Assembly (NCBI GenBank): GCA_016712375.1
Contig: JADJRE010000003.1
Span: 153,318 to 217,317 of the forward strand
Reading direction: 5' to 3'
Length of the DNA: 64,000 nucleotides
Source of the DNA: Rhodospirillales bacterium
GTDB taxonomy: Bacteria > Pseudomonadota > Alphaproteobacteria > Rhodospirillales > Defluviicoccaceae
This document shows, in pieces, positions 54,725 through 63,475 of this stretch; the stretch's first letter is position 1, and each line of letters opens with the position of its first letter. The notes under the pieces are model-generated. The model was not told the DNA's origin and searched no databases. It saw nothing but the letters and a program-made list of their open reading frames with translations. The translations under genes and the position numbers were made by a program.

Positions 54725-55165
54725 GTGAAAGAAACGCCGCGCGTCGCCTTCAACCGGCACCGAAAGACGATCGGTGATGCGCTCGACAGCGGCTTCACGC
54801 GCATCGCGATCTACGACGAATTCAAGGACCGGCTCGGCATGGGGTACGCCATGTTTTGCCGCTACGTGAAAAGTCTCGAACTGGAGTCGCCGCCGGCCGC
54901 GCTCAACCCGGCACAGACCCGAAGAAGGCCGAAAGAGCGTGATGCAGAAGGGGCCGCCGGCTCACAGCCCGGCCCCTCCGAGCCGCCGGCCGCCCACTCT
55001 TCATCGTCACCACCACCAGCCCCAGCAGAGGAAACGTCGAATGCCGAACGACGACGTGAACCACCAGCCGCCGGAAGCTTCGTCGCCGGACACAAGGATT
55101 TCGCCGACGAAGAGGACATCGCGCGCCTCAACCGGCGAGCCAAACCCAAAACGCCGAACAGTTAA
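54725..55165 (+). CDS. traK: Conjugal transfer protein TraK (oriT-binding)
   Basis: 146 residues from GTG 54725. VAFNRHRKTIGDALDSGFTR, IAIYDEFKDRLGMGYAMFCR then YVKSLE match TraK of IncP-like plasmids, which wraps oriT DNA. The second half is Pro/Glu-rich and poorly structured, and overlaps the traL start by 125 bases in another frame. The start codon choice keeps the conserved domain and lies at the oriT edge. Confidence 0.82.
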   Translation: MKETPRVAFNRHRKTIGDALDSGFTRIAIYDEFKDRLGMGYAMFCRYVKSLELESPPAALNPAQTRRRPKERDAEGAAGSQPGPSEPPAAHSSSSPPPAPAEETSNAERRREPPAAGSFVAGHKDFADEEDIARLNRRAKPKTPNS

Positions 55166-55874
55166 CTTCGTCCTTCAAGGCAAGGGCGGCTGTGGCAAGA
55201 CCGTGGTCGCCTCACTGCTCGCGCAGAGCATCCAGGCGACCGGCGAACCGCTGGTTTGCATCGACACCGACCCGACCAACAAGTCGTTCGCCGACATCAC
55301 CTCACTCCGTGTCGAGCGAGTGCAACTGCTCAACGGCATGAAGCTGAACGTCGAGGTGATGAACGAGGTGATTTCGCGGGTCGCCGACGAAGACACGAAT
55401 TTCGTGTTCGACAACGGCGCCGGGTCATACCAGCCGATGATGACCTACCTGCTCGAAGCCGGGCTGTTCGAGTGGCTCGCCGAGGCGGGAAAGCGCGTCG
55501 TCGTCCACGTTCCCGTCATCGGCTCGGAAGCTCTGTCGCACATGGTGATCGCGTTGGAGCACATGACCCGCACCATCCCGGCGTGCGTCGACGTGATCCC
55601 TTGGCACAATCCGTTCTTCGGTCCGCTGGTGACCGACGCCGGGATCGATCTCGAAGAGACCGAGATGTACGCGGAGATGGCCGCCCGCTTTCACGCGACC
55701 ATCAAGCTACCGGCACTGAATCCGGATTATTCCGGCGCCTGCTTCGCGAAAATCCTGAAGAACAAGCAGACGTTCGCCGACGCTCGCGCCGACCAGAGCA
55801 TCAACCGGCTGTCGAAGATGTTTCTCGAACAGGCGTGGACACCCATTCACCAGCAGATCCAGGCGGCATGGTAA
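55041..55874 (+). CDS. traL: Conjugal transfer ATPase TraL (ParA-like)
   Basis: 277 residues. After a disordered N-terminus, a P-loop (VNFVLQGKGGCGKTVVASLL, about 41-60), IDTDPTNKSFADI, FVFDNGAGSYQPMMTYLLEA and VVHVPVIGSEALSHMVIALE place it in the TraL group of MinD/ParA-like NTPases. Its role in transfer is ill defined. Start ATG 55041 is preceded by GAGGAAAC. It joins traM through an overlapping TAATG. Confidence 0.85.
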   Translation: MPNDDVNHQPPEASSPDTRISPTKRTSRASTGEPNPKRRTVNFVLQGKGGCGKTVVASLLAQSIQATGEPLVCIDTDPTNKSFADITSLRVERVQLLNGMKLNVEVMNEVISRVADEDTNFVFDNGAGSYQPMMTYLLEAGLFEWLAEAGKRVVVHVPVIGSEALSHMVIALEHMTRTIPACVDVIPWHNPFFGPLVTDAGIDLEETEMYAEMAARFHATIKLPALNPDYSGACFAKILKNKQTFADARADQSINRLSKMFLEQAWTPIHQQIQAAW

Positions 55875-56371
55875 TGGACCGCGCGGTGTTGAAGGAGGTG
55901 ATGGCGAAGCACGTCGGCGGCGATCCGGATGAAAACGCGATTGCGGTGCTGGCGGAAATGAACGAGCGGGCCATCGCCTACGAGTTCCGAACGCTGCGGA
56001 TCAACCTCGAACGCCTGATCGAAGAACGGCTATCGCAACAGCAGGTGCAGGAGACGCCGGCCGAGCGTCCGAGGCGACGCCCGCATCCGCTGATGCCGCC
56101 GGGCGGCTGGACCGACGAGACGTACCAGATCGCCGCGGCCGTCGAGCGGGAGCGGCGGTTTGGGCCAGCGACACCACCGCCGCCGCCGCTGCCGGCGACG
56201 CATGAAGACGAGATGGTCGCCGTGGTGCCGACCGTGCGGGAGACGCTTGCGATCATCTGGGCGTGGATGCGCTTTCGCCGCACGCCGAAGCCGAGCCCGG
56301 AGGTGATCGAGCGGGAGTTGTGTCGCCGGAAGTGGAAGGAAGCCAGCCGCGCCGCAGCGCGCCGCAGGTAG
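55874..56371 (+). CDS. Conjugal transfer protein in the TraM position
   Basis: 165 residues. MDRAVLKEVMAKHVGGDPDE, NAIAVLAEMNERAIAYEFRT is helical; then come a Pro-rich linker (ATPPPPPLPATHEDEM) and one hydrophobic stretch near the end (VRETLAIIWAWMRF). It sits between traL and traG as traM does in RP4. The start shares the last base of the traL stop; an ATG six bases earlier is possible. Confidence 0.65.
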   Translation: MDRAVLKEVMAKHVGGDPDENAIAVLAEMNERAIAYEFRTLRINLERLIEERLSQQQVQETPAERPRRRPHPLMPPGGWTDETYQIAAAVERERRFGPATPPPPPLPATHEDEMVAVVPTVRETLAIIWAWMRFRRTPKPSPEVIERELCRRKWKEASRAAARRR

Positions 56372-56459
56372 GAAACAGCGACCCGCCGGGGATGGTTTGG
56401 AGGACGACCCCCGGCGAGACCGCTGCACGTCATCTGCCCCAGCAAGGGAGACTACGTCC

Positions 56460-58199
56460 TTGATAAACTATACGAACCAATGGGGTCTGGGCAAGAGAGC
56501 GGCCGTTTTCGCTCTGGTCGCCGGCGCCGGCGCGCTGGGCAGCGCCGCGGCAACGCAGTACATCGCTGCCCGGACAGGCTACGCCACCGGCCTCGGCTCA
56601 CCGCTGCTGACCGTGGCAGACGTGCCGTTCTACCCGCCATGGAAATGGTTCGAGTGGATGCAGGCACCGTGGGCGCCGGACGCCTATCAGACGTTCGTGC
56701 GGGTGAAGCTGACGGCCATGGGGGCGCTCGTCGGCACCGCCGTCGGTCTGCTGCTGTGGCGGACACGACTCTCCCGGCGGCCAAAGCGGTACCCCGAGCT
56801 GCACGGCACTGCCCGCTTCGCCCTGGCGTCGGAAATCCAACGGGCCGGCCTGTTCGCCCGGCACGGCGTACACCTCGGCGGCTGGCGCGACCGGCGCCGC
56901 CTGCGGACGCTGCGGCAGGACGGCCCGGAGCACGTGGCGATCATCGCTCCCACCCGCAGCGGCAAGGGCACCGGCGTGATCGTACCGACGCTGCTGAACT
57001 GGGGCGCGAGTTCGATCGTCTACGACGAGAAGGGCGAGCTGGCGGCGATCACCGGCGGCTGGCAGGCGAGCATCGGCACGCGGGTGATCCGTTTCCAGCC
57101 GGGCGCCGCCAGCGGCTGCCATCGGTTCAACTTTCTCGACGCCGTGCGCGTCGGCACGGCGTTCGAGGTGGCCGACGCGCAGAACATCGCCCTGCTGCTG
57201 GTCGACCGTGACGGCAAGGGCGTCGATCGAGACCATTGGAAGTCGACGGCGTATCAGCTTCTCGCCGGCCTCATCCTGCACACGCTGCATCAAGACCCCG
57301 GCGCCTGCCTCGCGGACGTCGCGTGCGAGTTGTCGATGCCGGGACGCGAGCCGGAGGATCTGTTCGCGGATATGGCTGCCTCGCCTTATCCCTTCGTCGC
57401 CATCACCGGACAGGCGTGCGTTTCCCGGCACCCGAAAGAGCAGGGGTCGGTCACGAGCACCGCGGCGATCGCTCTCGAACTGTTCACCGATCCGCTGATC
57501 GCGGCGAACACCCGCCGCAGCGACTTCGCCATCGGCGAGCTGACGAACGACGCGGTGCCGGCGGCGCTCTACATCGTCACGCCCGGCGCCGACAAGCTGC
57601 GGCTGCGGCCGTTGGTCCGGCTGCTGCTGGCATCCGCCATGCGCACGCTGCTGGGGGCCGAGGTTCGCTTCGAGGACGGCCGGCCGTTACCGGTGCATCG
57701 GCATCGGCAGCTGATGGTGCTCGACGAGTTTCCGTCGCTCGGCCGGCTCGACGTGATCGAGGACGCCCTGCCGAAATGTGCCGGCTACGGCATCAAGGTG
57801 CTGCTCGTGGCGCAGGACCGCGACCAGATCGTCGGTGCCTACGGGGCGACCGAAAGCATCCTGGCGAACTGTCACGTCCGTGTCTGCTATGCGCCCAACA
57901 GCGTTGTGACCGCCGAGTGGATCAGCAAGATGGCCGGCGAAGGCACGGTCGTGCGCGAGGTGCTGAGCGAGAGCGGTACCCGGCTCGGCGCGCTGTCGAA
58001 CGTCAACCGCTCGCTGCACGAGTCGCGGCGGCCGTTGCTGACGGCGGACGAAGTGATGCGGCTGCGCATGACCGGTCCCGAGGGACCGGGCGAGTTGCTG
58101 CTGTTCGTAGGCGGTCTGCATCCGATCCGCGGCGAGCAGACGCCCTACTACCTCGATCCTGAGCTGTCACGCCGCGCCTCGCTGGCGGTGCCGGGATGA
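56460..58199 (+). CDS. traG: Type IV coupling protein TraG (VirD4)
   Basis: About 579 residues from a TTG at 56460 preceded by AAGGGAG; no ATG lies near, and the frame upstream is not conserved. Two N-terminal membrane helices (AVFALVAGAGALGSAAATQY; LTAMGALVGTAVGLLLW) precede Walker A VAIIAPTRSGKGTGVIVPTL (about 159-178), SIVYDEKGELAAITGGW, and Walker B LMVLDEFPSLGRLDVIEDAL (about 419), then VLLVAQDRDQIVGAYGATES. It docks the relaxosome at the mating channel. It overlaps traF by four bases. Confidence 0.92.
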   Translation: MINYTNQWGLGKRAAVFALVAGAGALGSAAATQYIAARTGYATGLGSPLLTVADVPFYPPWKWFEWMQAPWAPDAYQTFVRVKLTAMGALVGTAVGLLLWRTRLSRRPKRYPELHGTARFALASEIQRAGLFARHGVHLGGWRDRRRLRTLRQDGPEHVAIIAPTRSGKGTGVIVPTLLNWGASSIVYDEKGELAAITGGWQASIGTRVIRFQPGAASGCHRFNFLDAVRVGTAFEVADAQNIALLLVDRDGKGVDRDHWKSTAYQLLAGLILHTLHQDPGACLADVACELSMPGREPEDLFADMAASPYPFVAITGQACVSRHPKEQGSVTSTAAIALELFTDPLIAANTRRSDFAIGELTNDAVPAALYIVTPGADKLRLRPLVRLLLASAMRTLLGAEVRFEDGRPLPVHRHRQLMVLDEFPSLGRLDVIEDALPKCAGYGIKVLLVAQDRDQIVGAYGATESILANCHVRVCYAPNSVVTAEWISKMAGEGTVVREVLSESGTRLGALSNVNRSLHESRRPLLTADEVMRLRMTGPEGPGELLLFVGGLHPIRGEQTPYYLDPELSRRASLAVPG

Positions 58200-58732
58200 A
58201 CCGCTCGCGGAAGACGGCCGCCGTCGTCGTCGCCCTCGCTGCGATCGGCGGCGCCGCCACCGTTGCCGTGGAACGAGCAGGCTGGCGCTTGAACTCGACC
58301 GAGAGCGCACCCGTCGGGCTGTGGCAGGTGGTTCGGCGGGCGCCGGCCGTTGGCGCCTGGGTGTCGTTCTGCCCGCCAACCGACCAGACGTTCCAAGGGT
58401 TCAAGGCGCGCGGCTACATCCATGACGGGCCGTGCCCCGGCGACTTGGAACGGCTGTTGAAGCCGGTGGTCGCCATGGAGGGCGATGTCGTCACCGTCGC
58501 CGACGACGGCGTGACGGTGAATGGTGCGCTGCTGCCGGAGACCGAGCCGCACACGCAGGACAGCCGCGGACGGCCGCTCGTGCCCCGCGTCGTCGTGCAG
58601 GTCGTCGTCGAACCGGGCGACATTTGGGTGGTCTCCAACCATTCGCCGTTGTCCGTCGACTCGCGATACTTTGGACCGATTCGTGCGGGATCCGTCGAAG
58701 GCACCGCCGTGCCGGTATGGGTCGGACGATGA
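58196..58732 (+). CDS. traF: Conjugative signal peptidase TraF (S26 family)
   Basis: 178 residues. An N-terminal membrane segment, then NSTESAPVGLWQVVRRAPAV with the catalytic Ser in the S-APVGL box, VSFCPPTDQTFQGFKARGYI, RLLKPVVAMEGDVVTVADDG, GRPLVPRV and SNHSPLSVDSRYFGPIRAGS (typical S26 end). TraF in RP4 cyclises the TrbC pilin, so it probably matures the pilin encoded at 42218. It overlaps traG and the hydrolase gene at both ends. Confidence 0.9.
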   Translation: MNRSRKTAAVVVALAAIGGAATVAVERAGWRLNSTESAPVGLWQVVRRAPAVGAWVSFCPPTDQTFQGFKARGYIHDGPCPGDLERLLKPVVAMEGDVVTVADDGVTVNGALLPETEPHTQDSRGRPLVPRVVVQVVVEPGDIWVVSNHSPLSVDSRYFGPIRAGSVEGTAVPVWVGR

Positions 58733-59355
58733 CGGCGAGGAAAGTGGCGCTCGCCGTGGCCCTCCTGGCGGCGGCGTCGCCCGCGGCGGCGCTGACGCTC
58801 TCGGCTGAGGACGTGGATGCCATCGGCCGGGTGAGCATCGCCGAAGCCGGCAACCAGTCGGACGCCGGCCTTGCCGCGGTGATCGACGTCATCTTGCACC
58901 GGGCGGCGAGCGGCGGGTTCGGAGGAGGCGTCCAGGGCGTGCTGGATGCGCCGCGGCAGTTCGAGCCGGTGAGCAGGATGGGTGGCTCCTGGCGGAACCT
59001 GCCGCCGCCGACGGCCGAACAGCGCACCAGGATCGCTACGATCCTCTCGCTGAAGGCGGACGGCGTCCTCGGCGACGTGTCGCAGGGCGGGCTGTATTTT
59101 CAGAACGAGGCGATCGTTCGCAAGCGTGCCGCCGCGGGCCAGGTCAAATCGTCGCTGGTGGGGTTCGGCGGCATGCCGGTCACCGTCCGGATCGGAGAGC
59201 ACACGTTCTATCGCTCGCGACAGCCGGCCGAGGCGGTGCCGGTCGCCGCCGTGCCCGCGGTGTCGGCGGCGCCGGCTCCTGGCCGCAGCGCGCCGGCCGA
59301 CGACTACGCCGCGGCCGTGCAGAAAACCCTCGGCGGCGGCGAACTGCCGGAGTGA
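58729..59355 (+). CDS. Secreted cell-wall hydrolase (SleB/hydrolase_2-like)
   Basis: 208 residues. Signal peptide (KVALAVALLAAASPAAALTL), then DVDAIGRVSIAEAGNQSDAG, AAVIDVILHRAASGGFGGGV, QGVLDAPRQFEPVSRMGGSW and GGLYFQNEAIVRKRAAAG. This follows the pattern of SleB-type cell-wall hydrolases: E-G N---G--AV--VILNR and F--V. It may locally open peptidoglycan for the transfer channel. Overlaps traF by four bases, so it belongs to the transfer operon. Confidence 0.8.
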   Translation: MTARKVALAVALLAAASPAAALTLSAEDVDAIGRVSIAEAGNQSDAGLAAVIDVILHRAASGGFGGGVQGVLDAPRQFEPVSRMGGSWRNLPPPTAEQRTRIATILSLKADGVLGDVSQGGLYFQNEAIVRKRAAAGQVKSSLVGFGGMPVTVRIGEHTFYRSRQPAEAVPVAAVPAVSAAPAPGRSAPADDYAAAVQKTLGGGELPE

Positions 59356-59541
59356 CCGCTGTTGCTGTGCCTCGAGGCTGCGCCATTCGGGCGCTTCCTC
59401 ACACCAGCGCCCGGGAGCGGCTGCGCCAGAGATGAGGTAATCGGTATGGATGACGTGTTGCTGTTCGGCCTCCGGCCGGCGGCGCGGCCGTGCGGGGTGG
59501 AGCCGAAGCATAGGAAGACCTCACGGCGGCTGGCATCTCGC

Positions 59542-59650
59542 GAGGCTTGCCCCGGCGGGCAAACAGGGCCCTCCCCGCGCGCGCCGCTCCTTCGCTTGTG
59601 GGGCGGTTCGCGGCGCGCGGGTCCCTCCCATTCGCTGCCTGGACAAGCTT
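59542..59650 (+). repeat. Dispersed repeat A, copy 2 (copy 1 at 22835-22942, minus strand)
   Basis: Both copies run from a GC-rich inverted segment (GCTTGCCC, GGGCAAACAGG) through CGCGCGCGCCGCTCC and CGCGCGGG to CTGGACAAGCT. Copy 1, read on the minus strand, lies inside the IS21 element between istB and its left end. The order of blocks is the same and the total length is almost equal (109 and 108 bases). Confidence 0.7.
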
Positions 59651-59689
59651 CGGGCGCTGGAGGATGCAGGAGCGGAGAGATCGAAGGTC

Positions 59690-59770
59690 GCGAAAGAGAT
59701 CGTGACCCGAAGGGCGGAGACGCCGGCAGGCGGCTGCGGGAGCGCAGCGAGTAGAGCTCGGTCCGGCAAA
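59690..59770 (+). repeat. Dispersed repeat B, copy 1
   Basis: Blocks GCGAAAG, GATCG, ACCCGA, GGGCGGAGACGCCGGC, GTAGAGC and CGGTCCGGC occur here and in the same order at 61680-61763. Both copies contain short internal palindromes. It is outside any recognised gene. Confidence 0.65.
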
Positions 59771-60090
59771 GGCGGATTCGCTCAACTGTCACCCTGCCGA
59801 GCGATGCAAAGGAAGTTGTAAACTTGTACGTAGTTGAAATCGCGGTAGCGAGAACGCTTGCCATTGTCAGCTGAAGCGAGCTGACTGATTGCTGGCCGCG
59901 GCGCTCTGGCGCGGGTTCCAGCAGTACCTGATGTCGAAACCTTGAACGAGTACGACGTGCCGGTGACCGTTGGGTCATGACGGGGCCGAGGTGAGGCTTT
60001 AACAAACATGCGTTTTTGTCGTCGGGCCGACGTGGTCGAGGGTGCGGATACGCGTAGAGCGGCGCCTATCGGCGCCGCCCGCGGCTGCAC

Positions 60091-60261
60091 TCAGCAGTCC
60101 GCGGCGTCCTCCGCGTCGAGGATCGCCAGCTGCTTCGCCGCCTCGGCCTCGAGGCGAGCGAGCTCGGCCAAAGCGTCGCGGCGCTCCTTTCGAGAGAGGA
60201 GGGAGCCCGCGAGTTCCGCGCGGAGCTCCAGGATCGACTGCTGGATCGTCTGATGGCGCAT
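60091..60261 (-). CDS. Small helical protein of unknown function
   Basis: 56 residues: MRHQTIQQSILELRAELAGS, LLSRKERRDALAELARLEAE, then AAKQLAILDAEDAADC. One amphipathic helix through most of its length. GGAGG lies six bases before the ATG at 60261, a strong translation signal. Similar short helical proteins occur in plasmid regions beside DUF736 genes. Function unknown. Confidence 0.55.
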   Translation of the reverse strand: MRHQTIQQSILELRAELAGSLLSRKERRDALAELARLEAEAAKQLAILDAEDAADC

Positions 60262-60603
60262 TGTCGCCTCCTTCGGCTGCGTCTTCCGCTCGAAGACGGC
60301 GGTCGCGGGACAGGCGCGGGCGGACGGGTCAACGACGGCGGAGCCGCCGCCGGAGGCGGGGCGTGGGGGTGCCGATTTCGTCGCTCTCGCCGGCGAAATC
60401 GGGGGAAACCGCGCATCGTCGACGCGTCCGTCCGCGTCCGTCATGCTGGGACGACGTGAGAGAGGACCTGACAAAAACGACGTGTCGCGCAAGCGACGCC
60501 ACCACGCCATGCGGCGCATGGCGATCTTGGGCACGGGCGGCACGGGGAGCATGAAAAGAGGCCTCGCCGGTCGAGCCGGCGGAGCCGAGACGGCTGGGGG
60601 AGG

Positions 60604-60984
60604 TTACCAGCCGTTGTCCGAGCCGGTCGCCGCCACGGGCTGCGCAGCCGCGGCGTCGTCGTTCCAGATCAGCGCGAAGACGTCCGGGTCGTCCTGGCCG
60701 GGCGCCTTGCCGAGGTTGGCGTAGATGCGCCGGCCGATCTCCGGAGCCGAGATGCTGACCGAGACGTACTCGTCGCCCTCGCGGTTGGTGCGGACCCAGG
60801 CGGCGCCGATCTCGACCGGGGTGGAGCGGGGGTCCTTGCGGCCGAGGATGCGGAAGTCGGGATGCTCGGCCTTGGTCTTCTGCGTGTTCTTGGCGAGCTT
60901 GATGTCGCAGTCGACGCTGAGCGGGGTGAGGCGACCCTTGTAGCTGCCGTCTTCCTGCTTCGCGACGAAACCGATGGTGGCCAT
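60604..60984 (-). CDS. DUF736 family protein
   Basis: 126 residues from ATG 60984: MATIGFVAKQEDGSYKGRLT, LSVDCDIKLAKNTQKTKAEH, PDFRILGR, then EIGAAWVRTNREGDEYVSVS and APEIGRRIYANLGKAPGQDD. This is the DUF736 family, a small beta-rich protein very common on alphaproteobacterial plasmids and integrative elements. Its role is not known. The 340 bases before it toward 60261 hold no gene. Confidence 0.9.
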   Translation of the reverse strand: MATIGFVAKQEDGSYKGRLTPLSVDCDIKLAKNTQKTKAEHPDFRILGRKDPRSTPVEIGAAWVRTNREGDEYVSVSISAPEIGRRIYANLGKAPGQDDPDVFALIWNDDAAAAQPVAATGSDNGW

Positions 60985-61679
60985 GTCTGTCTCCTGGGCT
61001 GTGCGGGAGGCTGTTCCTCCCGTCGATGCGGGTCGGCCATGACGCCCGGTGCCGTCGGTGCACCGCTTGCGGCCGCAGCGGAGCGGAGGACCGGGCAGCG
61101 GCCCTGAGCGGGCAGACCCTGGGGTGCGTGCGGCGCGGAGCCCTCTGCTCTGCGTCGTCAGCGGCCCCGGTGTGCCCGGCGGGGGACGCCTGCCCGGTTG
61201 CCCGGCGGCGCCGGGAGGCATAGACCCGCCGCTGAAGACGGGAGGTCGCCTGCACGATGGTCAGGGCATACGAGGCAATGCCGGCATTGGTGTGGTGAAG
61301 CAGGTCTGTCGCCGGCAGCCGGGCGCCTTCACCTGCTCGGCCGCCGCGGGATCGATGCTCGTGGGCACGAGACGATGGGCGAGGGGATTTCTCGACGGTT
61401 CCCTCGGTTGCGTACCCCCGGTCCCTGGGCGTCGGCGTTGCGGGGACGGTCCTGGCGAGGACGGCGTTGTCTCGTGCAGCGGATCGGCGAGGTGAGCGGG
61501 CATGCTGGCGACCCGAGGAGTCCGGCGGGCTCAAGGAGGTCATGATCCGGGACGATCGCGCCGCCGCCGCCCGGTGTCGGCTCTGCCGGAGCAACAGCCT
61601 GGCGCCTCTTTCAGTCCTGGCTTCGTCGGCGCGACCGGCGAGGTTCGTCGAGCGACGAAGCCGTGGCGGCTGGGCGTTG

Positions 61680-61763
61680 CGAAAGGGATCGGCACCCGAC
61701 AGGGCGGAGACGCCGGCGGCGGCTCCGCAAGCGGAGCGCGTAGAGCCCGGTCCGGCGCTTGCG
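61680..61763 (+). repeat. Dispersed repeat B, copy 2
   Basis: The second copy of the repeat described at 59690-59770, followed by a hairpin-like CCGGCGCTTGCGCCGG (61752-61767). From 60985 to this point (about 700 bases) no gene is recognisable. Confidence 0.65.
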
Positions 61764-61786
61764 CCGGGGTTCGCCCGAAGAGTTGG

Positions 61787-62113
61787 CTACCGAGGACCAG
61801 CTCGTTCTCGGCGTTCGTCGCGCTGCTCGATTGATCGCCACTGCTGGTCGTTGAGATAGGTGCCATGAATGGCGAGCGTGTAGGGATCGGCGTCGAACAC
61901 CGCGATGAAGTCGTGCAGTTCCTGTCTGCCGCCCGGTAGCAGCTTCACCCCTCGATCGAGGGCGATGATCCGGCTTCGGTCGTCGTATTCGGCATGGATG
62001 CGCAAGGCGAGCCGTTCGACCCGCAGCGCAGCGGCGAGGACAAGCGGGTCGTGCTCCCGGATGGCGCAATCAGGGATGCGTGCTCCGGGAAACGCAATGA
62101 TCTGTGCAGACAT
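61787..62113 (-). CDS. Hypothetical plasmid protein
   Basis: 108 residues: MSAQIIAFPGARIPDCAIRE, HDPLVLAAALRVERLALRIH, DRGVKLLPGGRQELHDFIAV, then HGTYLNDQQWRSIEQRDERR. Soluble, no membrane segment, not recognised. Its start overlaps the end of the DUF2493 gene by about 44 bases if that gene's frameshift is corrected. Confidence 0.55.
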   Translation of the reverse strand: MSAQIIAFPGARIPDCAIREHDPLVLAAALRVERLALRIHAEYDDRSRIIALDRGVKLLPGGRQELHDFIAVFDADPYTLAIHGTYLNDQQWRSIEQRDERRERAGPR

Positions 62114-63228
62114 CGGCGACTTTCCTCGAGCGGTCTCTCGCCAGCATGGCGCTGAAGCCTTTCGCGGCGATTAACGCCGTGGCCGTCGTCACCGGCGACA
62201 CCGACGCCGCAGCAGCATCGGCCGACGAAGACGGTCCACCGCCGGCAGCAGGCGACAGTCGGTCGGCCGGATGTGAACCCGTTTCCCGGACGACCGATCT
62301 TCCGACCGGCCGTCCGGGGCGGGGCGGGGGCGGGTGCCGCGGTGCGATCTCGCGGACGGCGATGCCGAACTGGCGGGCCTTGTCGACCGGGTTCGGCTGA
62401 CGCGGAGCCAGGGCAGGCGATGACCAGCGCGGGCGGCGCGGCGAGGATCTGGTCGTTGCGCTTGAACGGTGCGCTGCGCTTGAAGACGTGCCAGTCGGGC
62501 CTGAAGACGATGGTGGCGACGCCGCGGGCCTTCGCCCACTTCGCCGCGATCAGCTCGGCGCCTTTCTCGCAGCCACCGTGCAGCAGCACCATGTCGGGGT
62601 GCTCGCGTCTCGCCTGGTCGAGCGCGTCCCAGATGCCGGCGTGGTCGGCGTAGTCGATGCCGCCAGTGAGGACGACGCGGGTTCCCTCGGGGTTGCGGGC
62701 GGCGTTGCGCTCGCGCGCCTGGGCGGCGACGAAGTCACGACTGTCGATCATCGCCGCGGTGGTGGTGCGCGCGTGATCCGCGACGCGTGGCTCTGGCGTG
62801 GCGCCCGCCGGCCGGCCGGCGGCGGCGCCGTAGAGGTCGGCAGGCCAGTCGCGCATCGCCTGCAGGCTGTTGCGCTCCTCGACGAGGTTCATGCCGCGCG
62901 TCGTCAGCCGTTCCAGCTCGACCGACTTCACTTCGGAGCCGTCCTGCTGGCGCTGCAGGGTGCGCTGTTCGATCTCGTTGCGCTCGAGCAGATCCTCGAA
63001 GCGCTGCGCCTTGCGATGGAAGACGTTGACCAGCGCCCACTGCAGATCCTCGGTCTCGGGTTCGAGACGGGTGCCCTCGAAGATCTCGGCCAGCGAATTG
63101 AACATCGCACTCAACTCGGCCTCGTAGTCGTCGGGGTGCGGCAACGGCCGGTCGCAGGATTCGGCCGGCGGGCGGGTGCAGTAGAGTTCGGCGTTCTCGA
63201 TGGCGCGGGCGGTCGGCGACTTGCTCAT
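62070..63228 (-). CDS. DUF2493 (YspA/SLOG-type) protein, frameshifted
   Basis: From ATG 63228: MSKSPTARAIENAELYCTRP, MFNSLAEIFEGTRLEPETED, a helical middle, then the Rossmann-like DUF2493 core TRVVLTGGIDYADHAGIWDA, VLLHGGCEKGAELIAAKWAK, RGVATIVFRPDWHVFKRSAP and PPALVIACPG. Near 62405 the frame slips; the expected end NPVDKARQFGIAVREIAP is found in another frame, closing at 62070. DUF2493 is related to SLOG nucleotide-binding proteins and is frequent on such plasmids. Function unknown. Confidence 0.8.
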
Positions 63229-63475
63229 GGGAGGTTCTCCCGAAGGTGGCCTGCTCGGGCTGAGCGGGCCGGCGCCGGTCTCGTGCGCGCCGCCTCGCGA
63301 GGCGGCCGTCACCCGCAGGGCCGCCCGCAGGGCGGAGGCCTGCGCCTTGACGGCGGCCGGGCGGCGCGCAAACCGGTGCCGCCGAGCCCGCGCCCGCGCA
63401 GGGCCGCGGGGCGATCCTCTGGCTTGGTCGACGGCCGTCCTCGCCGGAAAGCCGCGGGCGATCGTCGCTCGCCGG

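Larger units (their letters stand above)
59356..60090. other. Non-coding stretch with two dispersed repeats
   Basis: About 735 bases without a convincing gene. It holds repeat A (59542-59650), repeat B (59690-59770) and a short hairpin, GGCGCCTATCGGCGCC (60059-60074), just after GTAGAGC. The transfer operon ends at its left edge. Confidence 0.5.
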
